In this document: positions 9,932 through 17,286 of the stretch, one piece after another
Numbering within the stretch: position 1 is the stretch's first letter
How the letters are laid out: every line of letters starts with the position of its first letter
NCBI GenBank assembly: GCA_963790545.1
Contig: CAWBPA010000002.1
Span: forward strand, 1 to 64,000
Direction of reading: 5' to 3'
DNA from: DATBJG01 sp963790545
GTDB lineage: Bacteria; Acidobacteriota; Vicinamibacteria; Vicinamibacterales; JAMQPK01
Length of the DNA stretch: 64,000 nt
Made by a program: the position numbers and the translations under genes
Notes under the pieces: model-generated
Told to the model about the DNA's origin: nothing
Database searches by the model: none
What the model saw: only the letters and a program-made list of their open reading frames with translations

Positions 9932-10881
9932 GCGTCCACCAATCGTGTGTGAGCTTCGTGCGTCACCCGTTCGACGAAGTAATCCTCGAGTGTGTAACGC
10001 ATCGGGTTCAGCGAGACGAGCGTGGCTCCCCGACGGGTGAGCTCATCGAGCACTCGCTCGGGGGCCGTCTCGAGCGGTATCTCGAGCGCATACCTTCCCT
10101 CCGAAATCGACGTGACCCGCGTCACCCGTCCAGCCAGCGACTGCAGGAGGGCCGGAGACACGCCGGACACGACCAATTCCCATCCTCGGACCTCGAACGC
10201 ATGAATGTCTGCCATCGTGCCCGCCGCGACGAGCCTGCCGCCCGTCAGAATCGCGACGCGGCTGCACAGCGCCTCGGCATCGGAGAGGACGTGCGAGCTG
10301 AAGAAGAGGGTCGTGCCTTGATCCCGCAGCCGGAGAATCAGGTTGCGCACCTCACGACGCCCGAGCGGGTCGAGCCCTGACATTGGCTCGTCGAAAAACA
10401 CGACCTCCGGGTCGTTGACCAGCGCCTGCGCGATGCCGACACGCTGAAGCATGCCCTTCGAAAAGCGGCGCAGCGGCAGCCGGCGTTCTTTGCCGATTCC
10501 AACCTCGTCCAATAATCGGGTGACGCGCTGGGTGCGTTCGTGCCCGCGAAATCCAAACAGGCTGGCAAAATAGTGAAGCAACTCTTCGGCTGTCAGGTGA
10601 TCGTAAAAGTAGGGACTCTCCGGCAGGTAGCCAATCCTGCGCTTCATGGCCACATCGCCGACCGGTCGACCCAGAATTTCAGCGCTCCCCGAGGTCGGAA
10701 AAATCAGCTGCATCAGCAGCTTGAGCGTCGTCGTCTTCCCGGCGCCGTTCGGACCGAGAAAACCAAACACTTCACCAGCCTTCACCTCGAGATTCAGGTC
10801 GTCGAGCGCGCGGTACGGGCGCGGCCGCCAGAATCCAATGGCGAAATCCTTCGTGAGGTGTTCGGTTCGAATTGCGAGCAC
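9928..10881 (-). CDS. pilH: ABC transporter ATP-binding protein, PilH-like
   Basis: 317 residues. Walker A GPNGAGKT at residues 43-50, a variant signature RFSKGM in place of LSGGQ, Walker B VVFFDEPMSGLDP, and switch histidine in FFSSHV. The C-terminal 90 residues form the regulatory extension of ABC-2 drug/Nat-type ATPases. Directly paired with the downstream permease. Placement between the pilins and pilD parallels pilH of Myxococcus; the symbol rests on synteny, not on any unique motif. Confidence 0.82.
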   Translation of the reverse strand: MLAIRTEHLTKDFAIGFWRPRPYRALDDLNLEVKAGEVFGFLGPNGAGKTTTLKLLMQLIFPTSGSAEILGRPVGDVAMKRRIGYLPESPYFYDHLTAEELLHYFASLFGFRGHERTQRVTRLLDEVGIGKERRLPLRRFSKGMLQRVGIAQALVNDPEVVFFDEPMSGLDPLGRREVRNLILRLRDQGTTLFFSSHVLSDAEALCSRVAILTGGRLVAAGTMADIHAFEVRGWELVVSGVSPALLQSLAGRVTRVTSISEGRYALEIPLETAPERVLDELTRRGATLVSLNPMRYTLEDYFVERVTHEAHTRLVDA

Positions 10882-10884
10882 AGG

Positions 10885-12174
10885 TCAGTCGTTGAGCACG
10901 CCGGCCTTCTTCAGCTCGTGGTCAATGGCGGCGTCGAGGTATTCGGGGCGAAGACCACCGTCGATCCTCACACCGTTGATGAAAAACGTCGGCGTTCCCG
11001 TGATGCGAAGACGGTTGCCCAGTTCTGCATCCTGCTTCACCAGGCGGAGCACTCGTTCATATTCTCGGTCGAAATCTGTAACACCTGCGACCTCTCCGAT
11101 CGCTCGCCGGACGTCGTCTGGCGTAAGCCCCTGCTGGTGCGAGTAGAGCCACTCCTCCACGGCCTCTTCCTTCCCCTTGGCGCGAGCGAGCCGGACGGCC
11201 ACCGCCCCCGCGCACGCCGCGGGATGGACCACATTCGAAACCCCCGGATTGCACTCTGGGGCCAACGGAAAGTCCACGCTGACGAACTTGACGGCCCCTG
11301 GGTGCAGCTTCTGATATTTCTCCAGGATGCCCTTGTGCCGGAAGTACGCGGCGGCACAGGATGGGCACTGATAATCATTGAACTTGACGATCAGGACTTT
11401 CGCGCCGTCCGACGGTATTGGAAGTGTGGTTCTGGGCTCGCTGCTGAACCATCGGTCGAACTCAACCTGTTGATCGGACGAAACCTGCCCTGCAACGGGG
11501 GGAATCGTTTGCGACGAAGACGGTGTACTTGCATCGCGCGAGAACCATGCGAACGCCGTCCCGGACGCGACGATAAACGCAAGCGTCGCGACCAGCGCCG
11601 CTGGGCTTCGAACCAATCGACCCAGATCCCGCCACAGTCGGATCGGCAGCGAACTCATCGTTGCCGCGCTGGCGCCGCCAGACACGATGAAGAGGCCAAT
11701 AGTCGCGACGTAGGTAGCCAGACAGAAAACACAGACTGTCTGGAGAATGAAGAACGATGCGTACGCGAAATAGATGACCACGCCCAAACCAAGCGTGGAC
11801 ATCATGTAGATATAAGCAGCGACGTTATCGGCGAGGGTGTCAGAGTCGCCAGGCTTTGGCCCGTTCTTCTGTGTAGCCTCCGACTTTAGCCCGTTCTTCC
11901 CTGTAGCGTCCGGCTTTAGCCGGACGGTCGGCGCAGCAAGCAGCAACACAACCAGCGAGAACCAGATCAGGCCGACCAGTGCGACGCTGACGCCACGAAT
12001 CGTCCCGTAGCGGCTGGTATACGCGCTCTCGCAGTTGAAGATCTGATTGACGCTGCAGATGGATGTGTACGACGGATCCTGGTTGAGGCGGTAGTGAATG
12101 TAGGTAGACGATGCGGACGCGACCAGTCCGAGCAGCGCAAACCCCAGCAGCCACGCGTAGGTCCGGCGGGTCAT
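10885..12174 (-). CDS. VKOR-thioredoxin fusion, disulfide bond-forming oxidoreductase
   Basis: 429 residues. The N-terminal half is a vitamin K epoxide reductase domain with four to five membrane helices, the loop cysteine pair Cys40/Cys48 (spacing as in human VKOR) and the active-site CVFC (148-151). The C-terminal half is a periplasmic DsbA/thioredoxin-type domain with CPSC (270-273) and cis-Pro in ITGTPTFFING. Such fusions oxidise substrate thiols and pass electrons to quinone, replacing DsbA/DsbB. Between helices, residues 84-113 are a hydrophilic insert made of three 10-residue repeats (VRLKPDATGK and relatives) encoded by palindromic repeat DNA. It lies directly after pilA1, whose product has two cysteines, so the pilins are plausible substrates. 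Confidence 0.9.
   Translation of the reverse strand: MTRRTYAWLLGFALLGLVASASSTYIHYRLNQDPSYTSICSVNQIFNCESAYTSRYGTIRGVSVALVGLIWFSLVVLLLAAPTVRLKPDATGKNGLKSEATQKNGPKPGDSDTLADNVAAYIYMMSTLGLGVVIYFAYASFFILQTVCVFCLATYVATIGLFIVSGGASAATMSSLPIRLWRDLGRLVRSPAALVATLAFIVASGTAFAWFSRDASTPSSSQTIPPVAGQVSSDQQVEFDRWFSSEPRTTLPIPSDGAKVLIVKFNDYQCPSCAAAYFRHKGILEKYQKLHPGAVKFVSVDFPLAPECNPGVSNVVHPAACAGAVAVRLARAKGKEEAVEEWLYSHQQGLTPDDVRRAIGEVAGVTDFDREYERVLRLVKQDAELGNRLRITGTPTFFINGVRIDGGLRPEYLDAAIDHELKKAGVLND
11836..11925 (-). repeat. In-frame palindromic repeat insertion inside the VKOR gene
   Basis: Three tandem units of 30 bp (10 codons each), the first containing the perfect 7-bp-stem palindrome GTCCGGCTTTAGCCGGAC at 11908-11925. 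Units two and three are diverged (GACTTTAGCCC, GGCTTTGGCCC). The same palindrome occurs outside genes at 12264-12281. The unit length preserves the reading frame. Confidence 0.85.
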
Positions 12175-12263
12175 CTGAACTTGACCGCATGGTACGAAGC
12201 GCGTCGACAGGTTGTCAACCGACCCGAGGTCGCCTGGCCAAAGCTCATGGAGACAGGCGTAGC

Positions 12264-12281
12264 GTCCGGCTTTAGCCGGAC
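12264..12281. repeat. Extragenic CTTTAG palindrome
   Basis: GTCCGGCTTTAGCCGGAC, identical to the copy inside the VKOR gene, flanked on the left by the same AGC. It lies between the VKOR start and the pilin terminator. Confidence 0.8.
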
Positions 12282-12287
12282 CTTGGC

Positions 12288-12320
12288 AAAAAAAAGGGCG
12301 CTCGCTTCACGCGAGCGCCC
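12288..12320 (-). terminator. Rho-independent terminator after pilA1
   Basis: Minus-strand hairpin with a perfect 10-bp stem (GGGCGCTCGC / GCGAGCGCCC) and a 5-base loop, followed by eight T residues. It starts 22 bp after the pilA1 stop and should end the highly expressed pilin transcript. Confidence 0.92.
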
Positions 12321-12342
12321 TGGAGCTGACGGTCCGATCGGC

Positions 12343-12888
12343 TTACTTGATTGGCGTCGAGGTGCCGCTGGGCGTCCGGCCCGGTGCCGCACCGAACGTC
12401 ACGGCGGCGACGTCCTGGAAGATCGTCTGCTGCTCGTTGGTCCCGAAGTAACGCACGCCGGAGCTGTTGGGCGAAATCGGCGCCCCTGCGAAAGCATAGA
12501 TGTCAACGGGAATCGGTCCGCCGTTGTTGACCACGGTGCAGGACCCCTGCGCGCCAGCAACCGCCGCGCCCGGAGTGTACGCCAGGTTGTACCCGCTCTT
12601 GACGATCGGGTTCGCACCAGCCAGGTCAGGGCTGATAAACGGCTGGCCGCCCGTGGCAGGCGGTGTAGCAAGCTCCGCCATCGTGGCAGCAAAACCCTGG
12701 GCGCAATTGGTGCTGTAGCTGGCCTGCGCGCTGTTCACCGCTCGCAGCGAGCCGATAGCCGACGCTTCGTTACCCGCCATGCGTGCGCGCAACAGCCCCG
12801 GCACCGCGATGGCTGCGATGATGCCAATGATGGCGACGACAATCAACAGCTCAATCAGCGTAAAACCTTTATCGTTTCGAGTCTTCAT
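12343..12888 (-). CDS. pilA: Major type IV pilin, copy 1
   Basis: 181 residues. A seven-residue leader MKTRNDKG precedes FTLIELLIVVAIIGIIAAIAVP, the canonical class IVa pilin helix with cleavage after Gly8 and Glu5 of the mature chain. The globular part carries Cys62 and Cys117, a probable disulfide. A sigma-54 promoter sits about 90 bp upstream and a strong terminator follows. The protein is a close paralogue of the neighbouring pilin (same length, same ending PSGTSTPIK, most differences conservative). Both resemble acidobacterial pilins or type II pseudopilins; the pil context favours pilin. Confidence 0.92.
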   Translation of the reverse strand: MKTRNDKGFTLIELLIVVAIIGIIAAIAVPGLLRARMAGNEASAIGSLRAVNSAQASYSTNCAQGFAATMAELATPPATGGQPFISPDLAGANPIVKSGYNLAYTPGAAVAGAQGSCTVVNNGGPIPVDIYAFAGAPISPNSSGVRYFGTNEQQTIFQDVAAVTFGAAPGRTPSGTSTPIK

Positions 12889-12980
12889 TTCCCACCCTCC
12901 AAAGTGCGTCCTTCAGACGCGATTAACAAGGAAGCCGGGATTCCCGCTCGGGTCGCCGTCTTCCGGACGCCACTCCAAAC

Positions 12981-12996
12981 AGCAACGGCCGTACCA
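12981..12996 (-). promoter_or_regulatory. Sigma-54 promoter of pilA copy 1
   Basis: TGGTACGGCCGTTGCT on the minus strand. It differs from the consensus TGGCACG-N4-TTGCW at one position and has the obligatory GG-N10-GC spacing. Predicted start of transcription near 12970, giving a leader of about 80 nt. Confidence 0.85.
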
Positions 12997-13106
12997 GCCA
13001 ACGTGCCAGCCGTTTCTTCCTACTATAAATCATTCTGGCTTGGCTACTTATGGCGAATGTGTCGGACTTCCACTGAGCCTCAGCCAGCCCCTGGAAATGG
13101 CGGGTT

Positions 13107-13121
13107 TGACAATAGTTGTCA
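13107..13121. promoter_or_regulatory. Candidate PilR activator site
   Basis: Perfect inverted repeat TGACAA-TAG-TTGTCA centred about 145 bp upstream of the predicted pilA start of transcription, the usual distance for an enhancer of a sigma-54 promoter. Further TGTCA half-sites lie at about 13131-13146. PilR sites in Pseudomonas contain TGTC elements, so this is a plausible binding site. Confidence 0.5.
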
Positions 13122-13218
13122 TCCGCGTCCGTCAAGATCTGTCAGTTTCGTCCATTGCAGGACGATGGTCGTTTGACGTCACAAAGAGCAGTTGGTGGCA
13201 GGTACTTTGAAGCGCGCG

Positions 13219-13764
13219 CTATTTGATGGGGGTCGATGTGCCGCTGGGCGTGCGGGCAGGCAGAGCGCCGAAGGTGATGGCCGCGTTGTCCTGATAGATC
13301 GTCTGTCGCTCGTTCGTGCCGAAAAAGCGGACGCCGGAACTGTTAAGTGAAATCGGCGCCGCGGCAAGAGCGTACGTGTCAAATGGCACCGGTCCGCCGT
13401 TGTTGATGCCGGTGCACGAGCCCAGGGCACCCGGAACGGCAGCGCCAGGCGTATACGTGAGGTTGTACCCGCTCTTTGCGATCGGGTTCGCGCCCCCCAA
13501 GTCTGGGCTGACGAACGGCTGGCCCCCTGTCGCGGGTGGGGTCGCCAGCTCGGCCATGGTCGCGGCAAATCCCTGCGCGCAGTTGGTGCTGTAGGCCGTC
13601 TGCGCGCTGTTGACCGCCCGCAGGGAACCCACCGCCGAGGCCTCGTTTCCCGCCATGCGGGCGCGCATCAGCCCGGGCACGGCAATCGAGGCAATGATCC
13701 CGATGATGGCCACGACGATCAACAGCTCAATGAGCGTAAATCCACGCTCGCTCCGCATCGTCAT
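13219..13764 (-). CDS. pilA: Major type IV pilin, copy 2
   Basis: 181 residues from ATG 13764, chosen because GGAGCAGGA lies directly upstream; a longer frame to 13821 has no ribosome site. Leader MTMRSERG, then FTLIELLIVVAIIGIIASIAVP. Cys62 and Cys117 are at the same positions as in copy 1, and the C-terminus is identical. It has its own sigma-54 promoter 37 bp upstream. The 330-bp gap to copy 1 contains that copy's promoter and activator site, so the two pilins can be expressed separately. The tandem pair looks like a duplication followed by modest divergence. Confidence 0.92.
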   Translation of the reverse strand: MTMRSERGFTLIELLIVVAIIGIIASIAVPGLMRARMAGNEASAVGSLRAVNSAQTAYSTNCAQGFAATMAELATPPATGGQPFVSPDLGGANPIAKSGYNLTYTPGAAVPGALGSCTGINNGGPVPFDTYALAAAPISLNSSGVRFFGTNERQTIYQDNAAITFGALPARTPSGTSTPIK

Positions 13765-13800
13765 TCCTGCTCCTTGAAACCCTTCCCGTCCGTACACCCG

Positions 13801-13816
13801 AGCAACTGTCATACCA
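13801..13816 (-). promoter_or_regulatory. Sigma-54 promoter of pilA copy 2
   Basis: TGGTATGACAGTTGCT on the minus strand, with GG-N10-GC spacing and a perfect TTGCT -12 box, the same architecture as the promoter of copy 1. Predicted start of transcription near 13790, leader about 25 nt. Confidence 0.78.
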
Positions 13817-13967
13817 GCCACTCAGAAAACCGCGGCCCATCGATAAAGACTCGCCCGGTCAGTGATTTACTTGACGATTCGTTCATGTCTCGTTTGTGCG
13901 CACGCGGTTCTTCTCCGGCACAGTCGGCCATTTATTGTCAATGCGCACGGCCAGAAACTGGCAGGCT

Positions 13968-15374
13968 CTATCTGAGGTTGTACTTCTTGACGTAATAGCG
14001 GAATGACCGGAAGCTCATGCCGAGCAGTTCTGCGGCTTTCGACTGCTTGCCACCCGCACGTTTCAACGCCTGCGCAATATAGTCGCGTTCCATGCTCTCG
14101 ACATGCGCTTCGAGGTCGAACCCCGCGTCCGGCAGCTGACTAGCCGTCTGTCCGTTCTTTGAAGGCAGTCCACGCAAGTGTGGCGGGAGACTATCGGGCA
14201 GAACGGCGGCACTTGATTCGAGCGCAACCGCCCGTTCGATGACGTTTTCGAGCTCCCGAATATTTCCCGGCCAGTCGTATCGTTCGAGATACACCATCGC
14301 TTCCTGAGAAATGCTTGCCACGTTCTTTCCCATCAGCTCTCGAAACTTCTCCAGGAAGTGCGCGGCGAGCAGCGCGATGTCCTCCTGGCGATCGCGGAGA
14401 GGCGGGAGCTGAACCTGGATGACGTTGACGCGATAGTACAGATCTTCACGGAACCGGCCATCGGCCACCATCTTGGCAAGATCCTGATTGGTGGCCGCGA
14501 TAACGCGGATGTTGGCTTCGAGCTCTTCGGTGCTGCCCACACGTCGGAATCGGCGCTCCTGCAGGACCCTGAGCAGTTTGACCTGCATCATCGGGCTCAT
14601 CTCGCCAAGTTCGTCGAGAAAGATCGTGCCGCGATCGGCAACTTCGACCAGCCCCTTCTTGTTCGCCGACGCCCCCGTAAATGAACCGCGCATGTGGCCG
14701 AAGAGCTCCGATTCGAGCAGCTGTTCGGGCAACGCCCCACAGTTAACCGCGACGAAGGGACGATCCCGCCGAAGCGAGTTGAAGTGGATCGCCCTGGCCA
14801 CCAGCTCCTTGCCCGTACCTGACTCACCGGTCACGAGAATGGTGCTGTTGGTAGGCGCGACGGTCTCGATCAGCTTGAAGACGGCCAGCATCGCCTCGCT
14901 TCGACCCACGATGCTCGAAAACTGATGCGACGACTGCAGCGCGCGTTTCAGCAGCAGGTTCTCCTGTCGAAGCTGCCGGCGTTCCAGCGCATTGCGCACG
15001 ATGATCTTCAGCTCGTCGACGTCGAATGGCTTGCTGACGTAATCGTATGCACCCATGCGGAGCGCCTCCACGGCGCTTTCGGTGGATGCAAAAGCCGTGA
15101 TCATGATGCCCAGGATGTCCTGGTCTACCTGCTTGGCGGCTCGCAGAACCTCGACGCCGCTCATATCCGGCATCTTGATGTCCGAGATGAGCAGATCGAC
15201 CGGCTCCTGCTCGAGGACGTTCAAGGCTGCCCGGCCGTTCTCGGCCAGGATGACCTCGTACCCGTCGCGGCGCAGCACAATGGCCAGCAGTTCGCGGATC
15301 GATCGCTCGTCGTCGGCAACGAGAATGCGAAACCTGGTCGCACGCTCCGGTTTGGAAACGGCTTGAGTGGCCAT
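13968..15374 (-). CDS. pilR: Sigma-54-dependent response regulator PilR
   Basis: 468 residues. Receiver domain (about 16-130) with acidic pocket ADDE and phospho-acceptor Asp65 in SDIKMPDMSG; AAA+ domain with Walker A GESGTGKE, sigma-54 contact loop GSFTGA (Ala of the usual GAFTGA replaced by Ser), Walker B TIFLDELGEM and arginine fingers; Fis-type helix-turn-helix at the end (KQSKAAELLGMSFRSFRYYVKK). It lies 2 bp after pilS, and both pilin genes downstream carry sigma-54 promoters. It should activate pilA transcription when phosphorylated by PilS. Confidence 0.95.
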   Translation of the reverse strand: MATQAVSKPERATRFRILVADDERSIRELLAIVLRRDGYEVILAENGRAALNVLEQEPVDLLISDIKMPDMSGVEVLRAAKQVDQDILGIMITAFASTESAVEALRMGAYDYVSKPFDVDELKIIVRNALERRQLRQENLLLKRALQSSHQFSSIVGRSEAMLAVFKLIETVAPTNSTILVTGESGTGKELVARAIHFNSLRRDRPFVAVNCGALPEQLLESELFGHMRGSFTGASANKKGLVEVADRGTIFLDELGEMSPMMQVKLLRVLQERRFRRVGSTEELEANIRVIAATNQDLAKMVADGRFREDLYYRVNVIQVQLPPLRDRQEDIALLAAHFLEKFRELMGKNVASISQEAMVYLERYDWPGNIRELENVIERAVALESSAAVLPDSLPPHLRGLPSKNGQTASQLPDAGFDLEAHVESMERDYIAQALKRAGGKQSKAAELLGMSFRSFRYYVKKYNLR

Positions 15375-15376
15375 GG

Positions 15377-17059
15377 CTATGCGGTCGCGGCAACCATTCG
15401 GCTCGGCATCCGGACGGTCACCGTGGTCCCGGATCCTGGCGCCGATTTCACGACAATCTCTCCGTTGTAGTCGCTGACGATGCGGTGCACAATCGCCAGG
15501 CCCAGCCCGCTTCCTTTGCTGAAAGTCCCATGAAACGGTTGAAACAGCCCGTCGAGCTCTTCGGGGGCAATCCCGACGCCCTCATCCGTGACTTCAAGCA
15601 CAACCGCGTCTCCGAATCGACTTCCTGCGGACGGTTCGATGCGTGCCGCGAGCCGGAGGCGGCCCCCCTTACGCATTGCACGCAGGCCGTTGGTGGCGAG
15701 GTTCCACACGATCTGACGAATTTGATTCTCGTCGGCCTCGTAAAAGAGCTCCCCGCTGGGCACATCGACGTCGACGATGTGCTCCTGCCGTACTTCCGTG
15801 CTGTTGCGTAGGAGGAGAGCGGTATCCCGCAGTACCCGCCGGATGTCGAGCCGGGCGATCTGAAAGCGCTGCGGTCGTGCATACGCGAGAAACGACCGGA
15901 TCGTGTCGTTGAGCCGCTCCGACTCCCGCAGGACGATGTCCATCAGCTGGGCCTGCTCAGCGCTGAGCGGCAGCTCCTGCCTGAGAACCTGGATAGACCC
16001 CGACATCGAAGCCAGCGGATTTCGTATTTCGTGGGCGATTCCGGCCGCCATCTCTCCGACGGCTGCCAGACGCTGGCGCAGCCGTGCGTCGCGCTCGAGC
16101 TTTTTCACGTCGGTCACATCCTGAAACGTAAAGAGCAGGCCCGCGCGACCTCCCGGCGTATGTAAATGCGTCGCGCTGAGCCCGATTTCGATCGTCCGGT
16201 CGTCTGGCGTGCGAAAGGGGAACTCCGCGCGGTACGCTCCGCCGCTTCCAGAGCCACCAAGCTCCGTTTCGACCACGTTCGTCAGGTCCTTCGGAAACCG
16301 CAGGACCTCGCTGATCCGCCGCCCCCGGACGTCCTGTTCGCGAACCCCGATAATGGTCTTCGCCGCTCGATTGAACGTCAGGATTCGCCCTTCGAAATCG
16401 GTCGTGGCCAGCCCACTGATCAGGCTGTCGATCACGTGCTGGTTGAACGCCTGCAGATCGGCAATCTCGTTTGACGCACGTTCCAATCGCGCGCCAGCGT
16501 GCCGCAGGCTCTCCGCAAGCGAACCGCTCAACCAGGCAACCGCAAAGAACCCAAACACATTGATCGCGACAGTCTGCGCGACGCTGAAGAGTGGCAGGGG
16601 GCCGATTGGGGGAGTCCAATCCGCCGGCAGGTACCCGTACATGCCCAGATACTGAGACGTGACGAGTCCCGAATAGATCAACGTGCTCAGCACCGCGACC
16701 ATGAAGGCGCCGCGACGGAATTGAAAAATGCTCGCGGCAATGATCGGGAGGACGTACAGCGACGAAAAGTAGCTTGCAATCCCTCCGGTGATGTAGATGA
16801 ACGCCGAGACGATCAGGGCGTCTCCAGCGAGCTGACCGTCGAGCAACCAGCGGTACTTGTAGACGAACTTCAGCGTCAACGCATAGACGACCGAAAGCGC
16901 GTACGTGAGGGCGATGAGATAGTAGAACGGCGCGGTCGGTTGAGCGCCGGGCGTGTTGATTTGCACCAGAATGGCGGACCCCAGCAGGACCGTGCCAAGG
17001 GCCAGCCGGATTCCGATCAACCAGTACAGTTTCCGCCGCAGTTCCTGTTCGGGCATCAT
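15377..17059 (-). CDS. pilS: PilS sensor histidine kinase
   Basis: 560 residues. Six transmembrane helices in residues 12-180 (for example LYWLIGIRLALGTVLLG and AINVFGFFAVAWLSGSL), a PAS domain (about 200-320), HisKA with His343 in GIAHEIRNPLAS, and a HATPase domain with DEGVGI and GTFSKGSGLGLAI. In Pseudomonas, PilS senses PilA in the membrane through its helices and controls PilR phosphorylation; the six-helix layout here matches. Adjacent to pilR, 2 bp apart. Upstream is a 227-bp gap filled by a tandem repeat. Confidence 0.93.
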   Translation of the reverse strand: MMPEQELRRKLYWLIGIRLALGTVLLGSAILVQINTPGAQPTAPFYYLIALTYALSVVYALTLKFVYKYRWLLDGQLAGDALIVSAFIYITGGIASYFSSLYVLPIIAASIFQFRRGAFMVAVLSTLIYSGLVTSQYLGMYGYLPADWTPPIGPLPLFSVAQTVAINVFGFFAVAWLSGSLAESLRHAGARLERASNEIADLQAFNQHVIDSLISGLATTDFEGRILTFNRAAKTIIGVREQDVRGRRISEVLRFPKDLTNVVETELGGSGSGGAYRAEFPFRTPDDRTIEIGLSATHLHTPGGRAGLLFTFQDVTDVKKLERDARLRQRLAAVGEMAAGIAHEIRNPLASMSGSIQVLRQELPLSAEQAQLMDIVLRESERLNDTIRSFLAYARPQRFQIARLDIRRVLRDTALLLRNSTEVRQEHIVDVDVPSGELFYEADENQIRQIVWNLATNGLRAMRKGGRLRLAARIEPSAGSRFGDAVVLEVTDEGVGIAPEELDGLFQPFHGTFSKGSGLGLAIVHRIVSDYNGEIVVKSAPGSGTTVTVRMPSRMVAATA

Positions 17060-17072
17060 TTCTTAGTGAGCC

Positions 17073-17250
17073 GTGGGGCCCCACCCCCACGGCCTGTACC
17101 TCGCGCTTTCAGCGCTCGGCGTAATTCGCTGCAACGATCCACTCAGTCAACACCTCGTGGGGCCCCACCCCCACGGCCTGTACCTCGCGCTTTCAGCGCT
17201 CGGCGTAATTCGCTGCAACGATCCACTCAGTCAACACCTCGCGGGGCCCC
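17073..17250 (-). repeat. Paired-hairpin element, exact tandem duplication (copies A1, A2)
   Basis: Two identical 84-bp units (17073-17156 and 17157-17240) plus the first 10 bases of a third, diverged at one position (GCGGGGCCCC). Each unit has a GC hairpin (GTGGGGCCCCACCCCCAC), the linker CCTGTACC, a second hairpin (GCGCT-TTC-AGCGC) and a conserved tail with CAACGATCC and CTCAGTCAA. Confidence 0.92.
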
Positions 17251-17286
17251 TAACCTTTCCCAACCTCTCCCAACCCCTTCTTTTTG

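Noticed and set aside
17073..17250. CRISPR array
   Set aside because: The 84-bp units are directly tandem with no spacers and match dispersed intergenic copies.
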